64,000 nt of DNA, from assembly GCA_012932865.1 (NCBI GenBank), contig SAXG01000002.1, positions 2,294,001-2,358,000 of the forward strand, given 5' to 3'. Shown one piece after another: positions 31,725 through 42,148 of this stretch. A program made the translations under genes and the position numbers. Each line of letters begins with the position of its first letter. Position 1 is the stretch's first letter. The notes beneath the pieces were generated by a model. The model did not search any database and had not been told where the DNA came from. It saw only the letters and a list, made by a program, of their open reading frames with translations. This stretch comes from Amylostereum areolatum (lineage: Eukaryota; Basidiomycota; Agaricomycetes; Russulales; Stereaceae).

Positions 31725-32430
31725 TTACCAACCGCCCGGCACCGGGGGCAGGATTCCATTTGAGCCCGATTCCCACGGATTCAAAACTGGAGTGAAAGGG
31801 ACAAATTTTGATACAATGTTATCTAGCCGACTACACATGGTGAAAGCATGGGTTTCACATGCGCAGTAAACTAGAATGAAGCAACTAGAAATGTGTGGCT
31901 TCGAATGTATGTTCTGCCATCGAATACAGATTGCAAATGCATTGTTTGAGTCACATGTTTTGGCTTCGTGTACCTTTCTGATACCATAAATATCCGTAGA
32001 GACCAGTTATCAATCAAAAATGATAGGTTTGGAATTGATTTTCTACCGATTCTTACCCATTTGATACAGGTTGCTCATAGGGAATCTGTATCAAGTTCCT
32101 TTTCTGGGGGCTAATCTGAGTGTAAAACCATATGAATTTGATTGATAAATGGTCTCTACGGATATTTATGGTATCAGAAAGGTACACGAAGCCAAAGCAT
32201 GTGACTCAAACAATGCATTTGCAATCTGTATTCGATGGCAGAACATACATTCGAAGCCACACATTTCTAGTTGCTTCATTCTAGCTTACTGCGCATGTGA
32301 AACCCATGCTTTCACCATGTGTAGTCGGCTAGATAACATTGTATCAAAATTTGTCCCTTTCACTCCAGTTTTGAATCCGTGGGAATCGGGCTCAAATGGA
32401 ATCCCGCCCCCGGTGCGGCCGACCTTGTAA
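31725..32430. mobile_element. Foldback element with near-identical arms of about 280 bp
   Basis: The left arm (31739-32017) is the reverse complement of the right arm (32138-32416), with only a few mismatches that I could find over about 280 bp. Weaker complementarity extends both ends to a TTAC/GTAA pair (31725 and 32430). The loop of about 120 bp contains a smaller inverted pair gatacag/ctgtatc. No transposase gene and no clear target duplication were found, so the class is open. Any transcript would form a very long hairpin. Confidence 0.85.
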
Positions 32431-32523
32431 GCCAACTAGCATAGACCCGTGCATTGCACTCATTCAAGTAGCAAGGCTGTGGTGATTGTATTCAAATAAG
32501 CAACAAATAAGCATAACTAAGTA

Positions 32524-33086
32524 CTAAGCGTGAAGTGTGGAAGATTCAACTCGCAGTCCGATAGTAGGGAAACTGTAGCCGGGATGCCTAGAGGGGTTTG
32601 TGACGGTCCCAAATGCTCTCGCTCGTGTCGGGCTCTCTGGGCAATCTGCCATTTCGATAGCAGAGTGGGTTGTTCTGTTCCTTGAGGGTTCAGAGCTGGA
32701 GTCCTTGGGGGCGTAGGAAGCAAGTCGCCGAGGGCCGAGTAGGCCTGCGAATATGCGATGTCGATGAGGACATATCACCTGTGATATGGATAACAAAAGG
32801 ATCAGTAAGGCCTTTACTATTGCATTGATTGATACTGTATGCACGTACCATCTATGAAAGCTCCGTTCGAGGCTTGCTGGTTGGTTGGGTTCTTGCATTA
32901 TCGTGTCGCCTGTCGTTGATTCGGACGTGGACGACACAATACAATGCTGTTGCGGACCTTCAGGATCCTGAGGATGTCGTTGTGCTCGCACTCAAGACCG
33001 GCGGTGGCCAATGGCGTCAGCCGAGGAAAGCTGTAGACAACAATATAGTAAGCAAGGACATTGATCAGTTTGTTGAGGTCAGTCAT
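32524..33086 (-). CDS. Possible spliced hypothetical gene
   Basis: Minus-strand pieces suggest a small gene: a start at 33086 (MTDLNKLINVLAY), a middle piece with ESTTGDTIMQEPNQPASLER, and, after an intron with gtacgtgc donor and atcacag acceptor (about 32777-32849), a Ser/Thr-rich end (32524). Frames between the first two pieces do not join cleanly. No domain is recognised. Confidence 0.3.
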
Positions 33087-33346
33087 ACCTGGACGGCCGT
33101 GTTCTCGTTCGCTTGCGAGGAGGTTGAATGGGCACTGTTTCTGGGGGCTGCATCTTGGACAGAATCAGTGGACCTGCGTTCCTGCTCGGTGCACCGTCCC
33201 AATGGCCAGCCAATGTCACCCCCGACTCGCATAGATTCTTCTGCACAAATACACGTCAGTTCGTCTCGCAAGAGAGAAAGAAAATGCGCACATGATCCAG
33301 ATGAACGCACCGAGATGCACTGGATGCAGACGACAGGGTGTGCTGT

Positions 33347-33382
33347 ACTGTGTCGTGTCGTGTCGTGTCGTGTCGTGTCATC
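33347..33382. repeat. (GTGTC)n microsatellite
   Basis: About seven tandem copies of a 5-bp unit (tgtcg phase), perfect except at the edges. Confidence 0.9.
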
Positions 33383-33948
33383 ACTCGAGCTCGGGACCAC
33401 CACGCCTCATCCGAGCACCGAGGAAATTTCCCGAAAAATCTCTAGATATATAAATAAATCCGATCAGGGGGGGTGGGAGCGACGCGGTCATCGTGACCGA
33501 AGCGACAAAACACGTCCGTGTTGCTGCACAAACATTGCTTTGTAGGAAAATTGATTTGAATTTGTTTTCTGATATACAAAGTAAAAGGTATAAGTAGGGC
33601 TGTGCCATGGAGGCTACTTTGACGCTAACGGCGGTGCGTAGAGGTGCCATAGAGAGTGGGAAGGTATGACGGTGGCCAAGTACGTGGTGGAGGTCAAGAC
33701 GAAGAGAGACGCGGCGACCCGGCCGACGCGCAAGCCTAGGATGACGCAAGCAGCCACGTGCATTTGTCAACGCGACTTGTCACGCGTCGCGTTACGATGA
33801 CGTGGCTGTTGTCCCACAGCCAATCAGAAAGCTCACTTGTCTCGCGGTTTGTGTCGTGACGTGACGCAGCGCTCCACCGCGTCTCTCTTTGTATTAAAGG
33901 ATACGACCGGATCGTTGGACATAGTAGGATGTCGGAACGCGGCCGCGC

Positions 33949-34680
33949 AGGACCCCCGAAAATCAGGGGTGAGGCCTGATCAGATTTCTCAAAATTTGAG
34001 GCTTGACTATAGGATGATTTTGGAAATTTGGCCAGATTTCGTCGGATAAAATCTGTTTTTTTGCCAAATTTTGGAGTTTTCGTCGGATGTGTGATCAGGC
34101 CTCCAAAAAGCCCTTTTTTCGTTGGATTGACACATCAGGCCTCCAAAATGTCAAATTTTCTTCAGAGACTGTGTATAAGGCTTCAGAAATGCGAAAGGCT
34201 TCTTACATTCAGTATATCAGACCCTCAGATGCTCAGATATCGTACAGTATAGTGTCCAAATGGTTGCGAAGCCGTGACTCGGTGAAGCTCGGCTTGGGTT
34301 CCGGCGCCGGGCCGCATTCGGCGGCCGCGGCGGCGCAGCCGCCAAATGCAACACCCCACGAGGGCTGAATTACGGGCTCATAGTCGGTGCTTTGGTGGAC
34401 AAACTGTACTTTGATACCCAATCCGTGCTCAAACTAGCTGCAAGCAATCACCAATCAGGTCATGAGTAGACAGAAAACCTAGGCTCAAAAGCCTACTTTT
34501 GGTAGCATCATCGGACAAAAATCAGGCCTCACCCCATCAGCCCCTGGGAAAATTGGACAAAAATCAGGCCTTCAATGGCTCCAGCCATTTTCATCGGATA
34601 AAAATCAGAAATTTTGGTCCAAAATCCCAAAATTTTCATAGGATGGTGATCAGGCATCACCCCCAATTTTCGGGGGTCCT
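33949..34680. mobile_element. hAT-type MITE of a second family (732 bp)
   Basis: Terminal inverted repeats are AGGACCCCCGAAAAT followed by an imperfect stretch ending gcctgatca on each side (33949 onward and, in reverse complement, from 34680 inward; about 31 of 35 positions agree). The flanks ggccgcgc (33941-33948) and ggccgtgc (34681-34688) form an 8-bp duplication with one C-to-T change at a CpG. The interior carries many copies of a word like cggacaaaaatcaggcct, again resembling subterminal binding repeats. No transposase ORF is present. Confidence 0.8.
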
Positions 34681-35209
34681 GGCCGTGCGCGGCTGGACCG
34701 TTTTCCAAGGGCCTTTGTCACCCTTGGCTGCATTGTGTATTCCTGACAATACCACTGAATGGGCTCTCTCCTTCCCGACGTCCTAAACATGTCGAGCCGG
34801 CTCAGAAGTCGAGTCAGCCTCCGGTCGGGTCCTCGAGTGACCTTATCTCCTGGACGACGTCGACGCTGTGGCCATCGGTACGGCGTTGGGTGGCTTACGA
34901 ACGCGCGCCCGTAATATTCAAGCCGCTCTTTCCGTGAGGACGTGGCCCAACACAAGTGTACATTGGCTCGGTAGCGAATTTCACCGTTCGATAGCATGTA
35001 ATACAAATATGAGTGGGCATTACAGGACAGACTGTAAACGTACGCCCGTAAGCTAAGTCACAAATCAACCCGCTGCCGATGTTTCAGTATGCCCGCCACC
35101 ACCGATGCGACTGTAACACCGGGCCTGAAGCGTACATCAAGGCTGGAAGACTGATCAACTAACCGAGTTACCGAAGCAGGAAAAATACACTCCTTCCCAT
35201 CCCCGCGCA

Positions 35210-36671
35210 TCATCGAAGCGAAAATGTCGCAGTGTACACTGTTGAGTTAAAGACCAGGGTGGAGACAGATGTAAAGGTCGCGAATATTGCTGACCATCTC
35301 ACCACATTCCGGAGCTCCTCCGCAGGAATATGCAGCGAGAGTGTCTCGACATGTGACGTCACCGACGACGACAGTTGGCTACCGACGTTATGCCACGACA
35401 TCCCCTCCCGCAACGTCACGACTACCTGACAGTCGTGGACAAGGCGTGCCCCTTTGTATCCCCCTCCACTGTCCAGTCCGACGGACTGATATCCGAACAA
35501 GAGAGCGGGGTGTACGTCGAGGAAACGGAAAGACGCCGTCTCGGAAAACCCGGCCGCTAACATCGATCGTTAGCGATTTTGTATTAGGACGACATCGAAA
35601 CTACTCACATATCGTGTCAATTGCTGTCGCTAGAGGTACCACAGAACTCGACACAAGTAACTTCAAGTTAACCCTGCATGTAGAGTTGTAGCTCCACAAC
35701 GCTGCGAGTTGGATCGCCGTCGCCGCGTTCGCACAGATAGACAGCGACCGAAGGCGTACCATCACACGCCGGGGTGAAGACGGAATGGCTAGGTCAGCAC
35801 CCGCCAAGCGAAGGGACAGATCTTCCAGGGCGTGGGTTGTTTCTATGATTGCCAGGAGTTCCGTGACAGGAAAAATCAACACGGACTTCAGGTCGAGATC
35901 AATACGAAGAAGGCGAAGTCGGGGCGACGACACCGGGAAGAAGGTGCTGGTGAGAGATAGGAACTCCAAGGATTCTATGGCAAGAGGTGATTTGGCGACC
36001 GGGAGATACACCCCGCCAAGTGCCACTGCGTCGACATGCTCCAAGAAGAGGAGTCGAAGGTCCGGAGGGGGAGCGCCGCTTGCCATGACGCGGTACACGG
36101 CGGAAGTCCCGCCCTTGATGGAAATGTCGCCGGCGCGCTGGAGGTACTTGATTAGTGTGTTGAAGCGCTGGCCTCTGTTCTCTTCAGCCTGTTCAATACG
36201 AGTGCATTCGATGGAGAGCGGCACGCCATAGGCACGCGCGCCGAACGATTCTTCTTGTCCCGGTATCGCAGAGAATGACCGTGCCCATAAGTGTTTATGA
36301 AGAAGCGCGATGTGTCTCCACCGCGTGCAGACCCTCGTGCAGACGAGCCACCCGGTTGACTTCCGCTGCTTGGTACATACAATGGGATCGACATCCATGA
36401 GAAACTCGAATATCTCTGAGAGGATTTCTGCAGGGATGTTAACAGGGAAGGAGATGGCGTTGGAGAGGGACTTGATTGACAAAGATAGGGATTCTACGAC
36501 CTCCACGGCCATCTTGAAGACCGGGACAAGGTCCTGTCGCTGAGCGGACGGCAAGTCGCCTACTCGTATCGAAGTCAACAAAGATGACCCCGCGACCACG
36601 GAATCGATGAAATTTGACAGCGCCTTCGGCATGTGCCCGCTGAAATTATCGTGCCAGCCAGTAAGTCTCAT
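35210..36671 (-). CDS. F-box protein, intact two-exon gene
   Basis: The start at 36671 (MRLTGWHDNF) opens exon 1 down to 35609. An intron with gtgagt donor and gttag acceptor (35557-35608) joins in phase to exon 2, which ends at 35210. The product is 469 aa. The F-box is at about residues 78-135: NIPAEILSEIFEFLMDVDP, a linker, then GWLVCTRVCTRWRHIALLHK. The rest is leucine-rich (SPLAIESLEFLSLTSTFFPV, HALEDLSLRLAGADLAI), the usual substrate-binding part. F-box proteins are adaptors of SCF ubiquitin ligases, and agarics have large families of them. Both exons join without frame loss, so the gene appears functional. Confidence 0.8.
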
Positions 36672-36695
36672 GAAGATTGATTGAGAATCGCAGGC

Positions 36696-37191
36696 TCACG
36701 ATGTATCGAAAGGACGAACAACGCCCGACGCAGTATCCGCGCTCGCGGTATCTGAGAAAATCTGTTAGGCGAGGACGCCCTCTGGACACTGGTAACAACC
36801 GACTCACGACCGAAAGGAGCCTTCGTTTGTGAAGACACATTCCCGTCCAGGTTGGACAATTCAGCTGCCAGTAATACAGCGTGTTGGCATTAGCATATGC
36901 TTCAAAGCCTATGAAACACGACGTACAAGGTTTGTCAACGCTCGGCCGACCGTCAACAATCATCTGAGAGAAATAGGATGGGAAATCCTGCAACTGTTGC
37001 AGGTAAAGGTCGAGCTCATTGACATGGCGCGCGAGACCGCCGAAAGACGTCCGTCTCGACAACGGCTGCGCGGCGATGTCCTGCCGGACGGCGAGCAGAT
37101 CGTCCTGAATGACGGAAGATTCAGTGAATGTTGACAGCACGAGAGCACCCTCACCTTCAAAGATTTGGACAAATGAGAGAGAAGCTCCCAT
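36696..37191 (-). CDS. Small hypothetical protein with a CxxC pair
   Basis: A start at 37191 (MGASLSFVQIF) gives an ORF with DDLLAVRQDIAAQPLSRR, FGGLARHVNELDLYLQQLQD and cysteines in KPCTSCFIGF and LNCPTWTGMCLH. A gtgagt intron (about 36767-36810) leads to a short last exon ending FDTS at 36696. A second possible intron with gtgagg donor near 37150 would change the first exon. The gene is transcribed in the same direction as, and just upstream of, the F-box gene. Function unknown. Confidence 0.4.
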
Positions 37192-37486
37192 GGTAGAGGA
37201 GAGAGATGCAAGGGCATGATGAAGGGGTCGAAGATCGGTGGGCCGCTACTATGCACGCCAAAGGTTCGATCGAAATAAGTAAGTATTTAATTGTAGCGGG
37301 CATGTTCCCTTTTCGATCGGAACAAACAATGTTGACATCCGAGACACTATGGGACACCGCCTTGAACCCTATCCATCTATCTAGATATCCACCAGTTAGC
37401 TAACCTCACAGCGACCTGCTTGAAGTACTTACATAAACCTCTCGCCACCTCGAGCTCCGGGCCTCCGGCCGCCTCGAGCTCAATTA

Positions 37487-37701
37487 CAGCTATTTGCATA
37501 ATGATAGAGCGCCTTGGGTTTTTCCTCCATGACAGGCTTCTTGACTCCGACGTCCTGCCGAGTACTGCCGATCGGGGGCGATCAGTGACGAAGAACTCGT
37601 TGTGAGCCGCAGCCCAATCGGCAATCATCGGCAGCTCGCGGAGCCTGATTCCCTGTGATGAAGAAATAATCGTGGGCGCTCTATCAATATGCAAATAGCT
37701 G
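37487..37701. mobile_element. TA-inserted MITE, Tc1/mariner-like (215 bp)
   Basis: Terminal inverted repeats of about 28 bp begin CAGCTATTTGCATA and end TATGCAAATAGCTG, directly flanked by TA on both sides (37485-37486 and 37702-37703). The termini share the pattern CAGCyrTTTGCATAA with the element at 53761-54016. No transposase is encoded. Confidence 0.75.
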
Positions 37702-38175
37702 TAAAAGCAGGACGTCGAGGCCGCCTTCCTGATAAGAGGATCCTGAACTTGAGAAGTGTTGACGAATTATCTCGTCTGCCTCTGGGAGACTAGACTGCCG
37801 CCGCGTCCTCCTGTTTTCACTGCCTCCTCTTTGCACACACTTTCACGGCTCAAGAAAAAGTATTGGTGGCAAGCACATGAAAAACGGCCTGTGAGCAACG
37901 GGCTTGGAGGCACTGAAGGAAGAGGGTGCTCGTGGAAATGGAAAACACGATTCTGTCGGGTACGCGTCCCTTGTTTCCTCCGTCCTCCTCACCCATCCCA
38001 GTCCCTATACGTACCCAACACAATGATGGCCACCCTCCATCTGTAAGCCTCGAGGCTCAAACTCCATATAATCACGACCAACTGTCCTGCCCATCTCGGC
38101 ATCTCCACCTTCATCTTCATCGACCCGCCCCCGCTCCCGCTCCTGCCACCACCAACAACAACAATATCCTCAGCC

Positions 38176-38805
38176 GTCACTTTCGAACGCATCCAAGCTG
38201 ACGGCGTAGATGTCTTCTACCGCGCAGCGGGAAAGCCCGAGTCCCCGACGCTCCTGCTCCTGCACGGCTTCCCTTCAACTCCTCCTTCCAATCCTGCACA
38301 GGACCGCACCCTGCTTCCGCTCCTCTCCACCGACTACTGCGTCATCGCACCCAACCAGCCCGAGTTCGGCTTCACGGAGGTGCCCGCCGAGCGCCAGTAT
38401 GTGTACACGTTCGACGGCCTGTCGAAGACCATCGAAGCCTTTGTCGACGCGCTCGGCCTGACCAAGTTCGCGCTGTACGTGTTCGACTACGATGTAAGTC
38501 CTTCGTCCCGCCCGCCCGTCCACCCGCGCAAACCGTTTCTCACTTTTGCTTTGGAAGGCACCCACACAATACTACGTATAGCCCACTGGGCTCAGAGGCC
38601 CCTACGTGCCGTATGCTACTTACGCGACAGCCTCAACCGGGAGCGCTGGGTCGTCTCGCACCCCAACTGGTGCATTCTATCAAGCTGGCACGCCGCAACA
38701 GGCTTTATACTCTGTGCATGCAAACGGCGGCCGCACGAACGGCCTGAATCACCATCTGGTGCAGACAATGGGCCCTTTCATGGTTCCGAAGGTGGCTGAG
38801 GTGTC
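38176..38805 (+). pseudogene. Alpha/beta hydrolase (epoxide-hydrolase-like), truncated chimera
   Basis: The N-terminal part matches the fungal alpha/beta hydrolase fold: VTFERIQADGVDVFYRAAGK, LLLLHGFPS (oxyanion HGFP motif), DYCVIAPNQPEFGFTEVP, then TIEAFVDALGLTKFALYVFD. An intron follows (38494-38580). In the next exon the expected nucleophile-containing part is replaced after PTGLRGPYVP by a Ser/Thr/Ala-rich sequence (ALYSVHANGGRTNGLNHHLV) that I do not recognise. The catalytic triad is therefore incomplete. No clear start codon was found. The upstream frame opens after 38044. Confidence 0.65.
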
Positions 38806-39045
38806 CAGTTTTCTCGGTTATAGTCTCATTTCGCTTTTTTTCCATTCCATTTTTTTTGTTATCACATCCTTTATCATTATATAATTGAATGCTGCACGCA
38901 ATTGAAGAGACGGAGGTGGTGATGAACGAGAGGGAGGAAATCTCGTCGCGGGCAGCTGCCGCGCGAGAGCGAAATTTGGCTAAGTCAGATCATATCTTTG
39001 GCAGGCCTGCCAAAATGGCCACCAGTCAGCCCAGCCGTTTCTGAA

Positions 39046-39090
39046 CGGAGGTTGCGGAGTTTGAAAGAAACGGCTGTGTCCGAGCCTACC
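39046..39090. repeat. Orphan arm of the palindromic element found at 61751-61934
   Basis: The stretch gaggttgcggagtttgaa then gaaacggctgtgtccgagcc matches the right arm of the 61.8-kb palindrome (reverse complement of about 61836-61881) with one mismatch. Here only one arm is present. Confidence 0.8.
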
Positions 39091-39100
39091 CTTCGGGGAG

Positions 39101-39167
39101 CCGCATTTAGTCTTAGGTACTTACTTGACGCGGGATATAAATGTATTCAAAAAAAAAAAAAAAAAAG
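39101..39167 (+). repeat. Sequence ending in A18, shared with 12990-13046
   Basis: gCCGCATTTAGTCtTAGGTA, a short insertion, then GACGCgGGATAtAAATGT is shared with the end of the gene at 11.4-13.1 kb. Here it runs directly into 18 adenines (39150-39167), as expected of a polyadenylated 3' end copied into DNA. Confidence 0.6.
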
Positions 39168-39705
39168 ACGAGGTCACATGACAATAGCAACTTGAAAAGG
39201 CGGCTGGTTACGTCATTTTTTGATAGCGGAAACGCCTGCAAGGGCCCGACGGCAGATTGTTTACTTTCATGTTTTTAGTAGGCAGGCTGGTTATAGAGAC
39301 TACCCGCCGAGTTCTATCATAGCAGTCTACTCAGGCCTCAGGACCTAGCGTCGGACGAAACTACGGTGGGCAAACAGTGCTCAGGTCCATGTCATCAGCT
39401 GCACCTCTCAACGGTCTCTCTGCCCAGATTACCGCTGGGTCGCAGCTCAACTGAACTCGCCATACTGCAAAAGTGGGAGTACAATCCGGACTGTCCGATG
39501 TCTGTGTTGGACCCGCCACTTGGAGCGTTGCTGGGAAATGGATTAGATTTACGGTCGAAAATGCAGTATAGGTGTGGTCTCAGTATTCTCTTGCGTGTTT
39601 TCTAATTCTGACCTCTGAAGGCCACCTACGTGGGCGTCGAAGGGGCGGCAACGTGTTCCGATTCTGGATGGCATCATCCACGCCGGCGGATCGAACGCGT
39701 ATCTT

Positions 39706-41004
39706 GTGGATTATCCGGAAGACGGGGTGGTGGAGAACGACTCTGCCCCCAGAGACATCAAGGCCCGACGGAATGCGCGTCGTCCGCTTGTTCGACTTCC
39801 CCTCGAGCTTACGGCCATAATTGTCTTCCTCATCGCCGACATCGACCCTGCCGTTCGCTATACCGGCCCAGGATCGCGCTCCAAACTAGGATGGATCAAA
39901 ATCACCCACGTCTGCCAACACATTCGCAACATTGTGCTTAATATGCCCCTTCTATGGGCACGGCACGTTTCATACTTTCTCGCCGCTCGTCACACTGTCT
40001 TAGAACGAGCACGGGATGTCCCGCTAGACATTTTTGTTGGGTGGCACAGCGATGCTCTCGAGAAAGCATTCGCGGTTCTGCACGCCAAGCGCACACGTTC
40101 GCTGAACAGCATGAACGGCGGTCCGATGGCGGGTCAATCAATGCCCGTCCTGGAGAGACTGGTTTTGGATCGTCTCGGAAAGTTTCAGAGAATTACAGCC
40201 CCTCCCCTTGTTGCCCCCAACCTTCGCAACATCATCTTTCGTAATGTGATTGTGCGTTGGACATCATCTAATCTGCAATCCTTGGCCATACACATAGATC
40301 GTATCCCACTTGTCCTTCCGTCCCCGCAGGAATTCCTATCCCTGCCCACATCCTGTTCTACCATTGAGGAGCTTCACCTAAAACAGTGTTTTCCGGACAT
40401 GTCATCCGTCCTCAAGAATGGCAACGACGAGCGTCCCATCTCGTTTCCTAATATTCGTCAAATTACGCTTCAGAGCACCGTCGGACGCTGCTTCTCATTA
40501 TGGAGGTGTTTTTCCGTTCCTCAGTCAAGGATCAAAGTCTGGGTTGACATAGATGCCGCACGGCATGGGCAGGACTCCACGAACGCTGAGCCTGAGGAAG
40601 TCCTACCTTTCTTCCAGCTATTGGCGGCAGACCTTTGCAGCGTTGGCTCCTCTCAGCCCTTCATCCGCCAGATGTCATTCACCAACAATGGCTGGACCAA
40701 AACAAATCACACGGCCTTCGCATTAGACTTTCACGACTGCACCGCAGAATCCAAGGCTGGTATCGATCCTTTCAATCCCTTCTCTCACACCATAGAAATA
40801 CAGCGCTCGCCACGCGAATTAGGAGACTTCTCCCACGACATCCTCACGAATGGTGTAATCGCTTTTCCAGTGAAAGACGTCGAAACGATAGTACTTGACC
40901 TGGACACTCAATCCAATTACACCGTGCAACACTGGTTGAATATCCTGAGCCAGATCGAGGGCGTTCGCAACCTGCACATTCCTCCCTCGAGTTCCTTCGC
41001 GTGA
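39706..41004 (+). CDS. F-box/leucine-rich protein
   Basis: A 432-aa ORF. The F-box is at about residues 28-75: PLVRLPLELTAIIVFLIADI, then GWIKITHVCQHIRNIVLNMP and LLWARH. The rest carries leucine-rich blocks (MPVLERLVLDRLGKFQRI, STIEELHLKQCFPDM, SFPNIRQITLQSTV). Family members usually end with one more leucine-rich block and an acidic tail. Those appear just downstream in other frames (LRVSELAFVAPTNRGFAKFL at about 40990-41050, KLKEVVPTLTWGG near 41140), so a frameshift near 40990 may have shortened the protein, or introns were missed. Likely an SCF adaptor. Confidence 0.65.
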   Translation: MDYPEDGVVENDSAPRDIKARRNARRPLVRLPLELTAIIVFLIADIDPAVRYTGPGSRSKLGWIKITHVCQHIRNIVLNMPLLWARHVSYFLAARHTVLERARDVPLDIFVGWHSDALEKAFAVLHAKRTRSLNSMNGGPMAGQSMPVLERLVLDRLGKFQRITAPPLVAPNLRNIIFRNVIVRWTSSNLQSLAIHIDRIPLVLPSPQEFLSLPTSCSTIEELHLKQCFPDMSSVLKNGNDERPISFPNIRQITLQSTVGRCFSLWRCFSVPQSRIKVWVDIDAARHGQDSTNAEPEEVLPFFQLLAADLCSVGSSQPFIRQMSFTNNGWTKTNHTAFALDFHDCTAESKAGIDPFNPFSHTIEIQRSPRELGDFSHDILTNGVIAFPVKDVETIVLDLDTQSNYTVQHWLNILSQIEGVRNLHIPPSSSFA

Positions 41005-41255
41005 GCGAGCTGGCTTTCGTCGCACCAACGAACCGTGGCTTCGCGAAGTTCCTACAAATGCTGGCATCCCGCAATGCGGCGGGTGTTGGAATTCGTCGAA
41101 TGCCGGTAGATACAGCCTATGACCTCAGCGACTGGACAATCCAAGCTGAAAGAGGTGGTTCCAACGCTCACCTGGGGTGGAAATACCGATCGGGAGTTCT
41201 GTGAAGACTCTGATTCAGAATATGAAGGTGAATGCGCTCAGGAGTTTCCCATTCA

Positions 41256-41870
41256 CTCTTGCTAAGGCACGGATCTTTCAGGATACTAGATGAGGGCCCG
41301 TTCGGAAACACGAGGGGTAGGTGTTAGGCGTTGGGCCTTAAGACCCGTCTTTCTGTACGTCGACCACTCCGTCCCATTCAACTCCCTCTTTCAGACCGGC
41401 AACACAGATTTCCGAATAATCAATACATAGTGATACTCCCACCATAATATCTACGAATTCTTTGGGAAGCATACATTAGCTAATACCACTAGTCATTCAT
41501 CAGTGGCTTGTTAGATCGAACTGGTTAGTCCGGAAACCGTCGTCAGAGGGAATCAGAGGGAATGGAACGCCGGAACGGATTCCATCGCATTACTTACGGT
41601 ATGCCATGCCGGTGGCCTTCATAGGTAATGGCTAGTGAGTCCGAGATCAGCTCAAGCTGTCTCACAGAATGGCATGTGGATTCACGTTTGTTTGAATTGG
41701 GTGTCTGACAAATTGACAGTCTTTGACAAGTGTCTTTCAAATGGGCACCTGCCAGCATCGGCGCGCACATACGCGCCCACCGAATGTATCCCTGCGAATC
41801 TTAATGAGGATGACGGCGTTTGTGCGTCGGGACCCGGGGCCTTCAAGCTTCAAGCTTCCAGCTTCAGCAA
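41256..41870. other. Intergenic, no gene seen
   Basis: Only short ORFs occur. The end of the stretch contains a direct repeat cttcaagcttcaagcttcc just before the TATA box at 41872. Confidence 0.4.
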
Positions 41871-41871
41871 G

Positions 41872-41877
41872 TATAAA
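41872..41877 (+). promoter_or_regulatory. TATA box of the small gene at 41974
   Basis: TATAAA lies in gtataaaggc, about 100 bp upstream of an ATG in good context (caaccATGG), with a pyrimidine-rich leader between. This is the clearest core promoter in the window. Confidence 0.6.
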
Positions 41878-41973
41878 GGCAGGGATGTGCTCGGTGGGCC
41901 CTACACAACCTTCACAGCATCGTCGTCCATCCTTCTTGATCTCTTGCTCAGTATTCATCAGCCTCTTCCAACC

Positions 41974-42148
41974 ATGGATTTCAACCCGGACCAGTACACT
42001 CCCCCAAAGCATCTCATCTGCTTTCGTTGCCGTTGCATCACTGTCCCCGAGGCTCCCCTCACATTCTTCAAGGGTCGCTACAGGCGAATTCGGACGTTGG
42101 TTGTGCTTCCGATGTGCGTATAACTACGCACACCTTCAAGAGCAGTGA
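41974..42148 (+). CDS. Small double-CxxC protein, frame broken between the two motifs
   Basis: The ORF from 41974 reads MDFNPDQYTPPKHLICFRCR, giving a first CxxC(xC) group, then VPEAPLTFFK. The frame ends at 42123 after LPMCV. In another frame, starting near 42085, the sequence GEFGRWLCFRCAYNYAHLQE gives a second CxxC with the same CFRC spelling, ending at 42148. The two would form a compact zinc-binding domain if joined, so a one-base indel near 42080 or an unusual splice is likely. A TATA box precedes the gene. No family is recognised. Confidence 0.4.

Noticed and set aside
31214..31795. 193-aa ORF on the plus strand and a 157-aa ORF opposite
   Set aside because: Both are translations of the 44-bp minisatellite and CCGCGG array, with repeat-derived RGVRKG-type periodicity.
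32898..33086. Ankyrin-like motif (PLATAGLECEHNDILRIL)
   Set aside because: Only one weak motif is present, in a frame that does not join neighbouring exons. One repeat is not enough to call an ankyrin domain.
33347..33382. Possible telomere-like repeat (GTGTC)n
   Set aside because: It is a short internal microsatellite and does not match TTAGGG-type telomere units.
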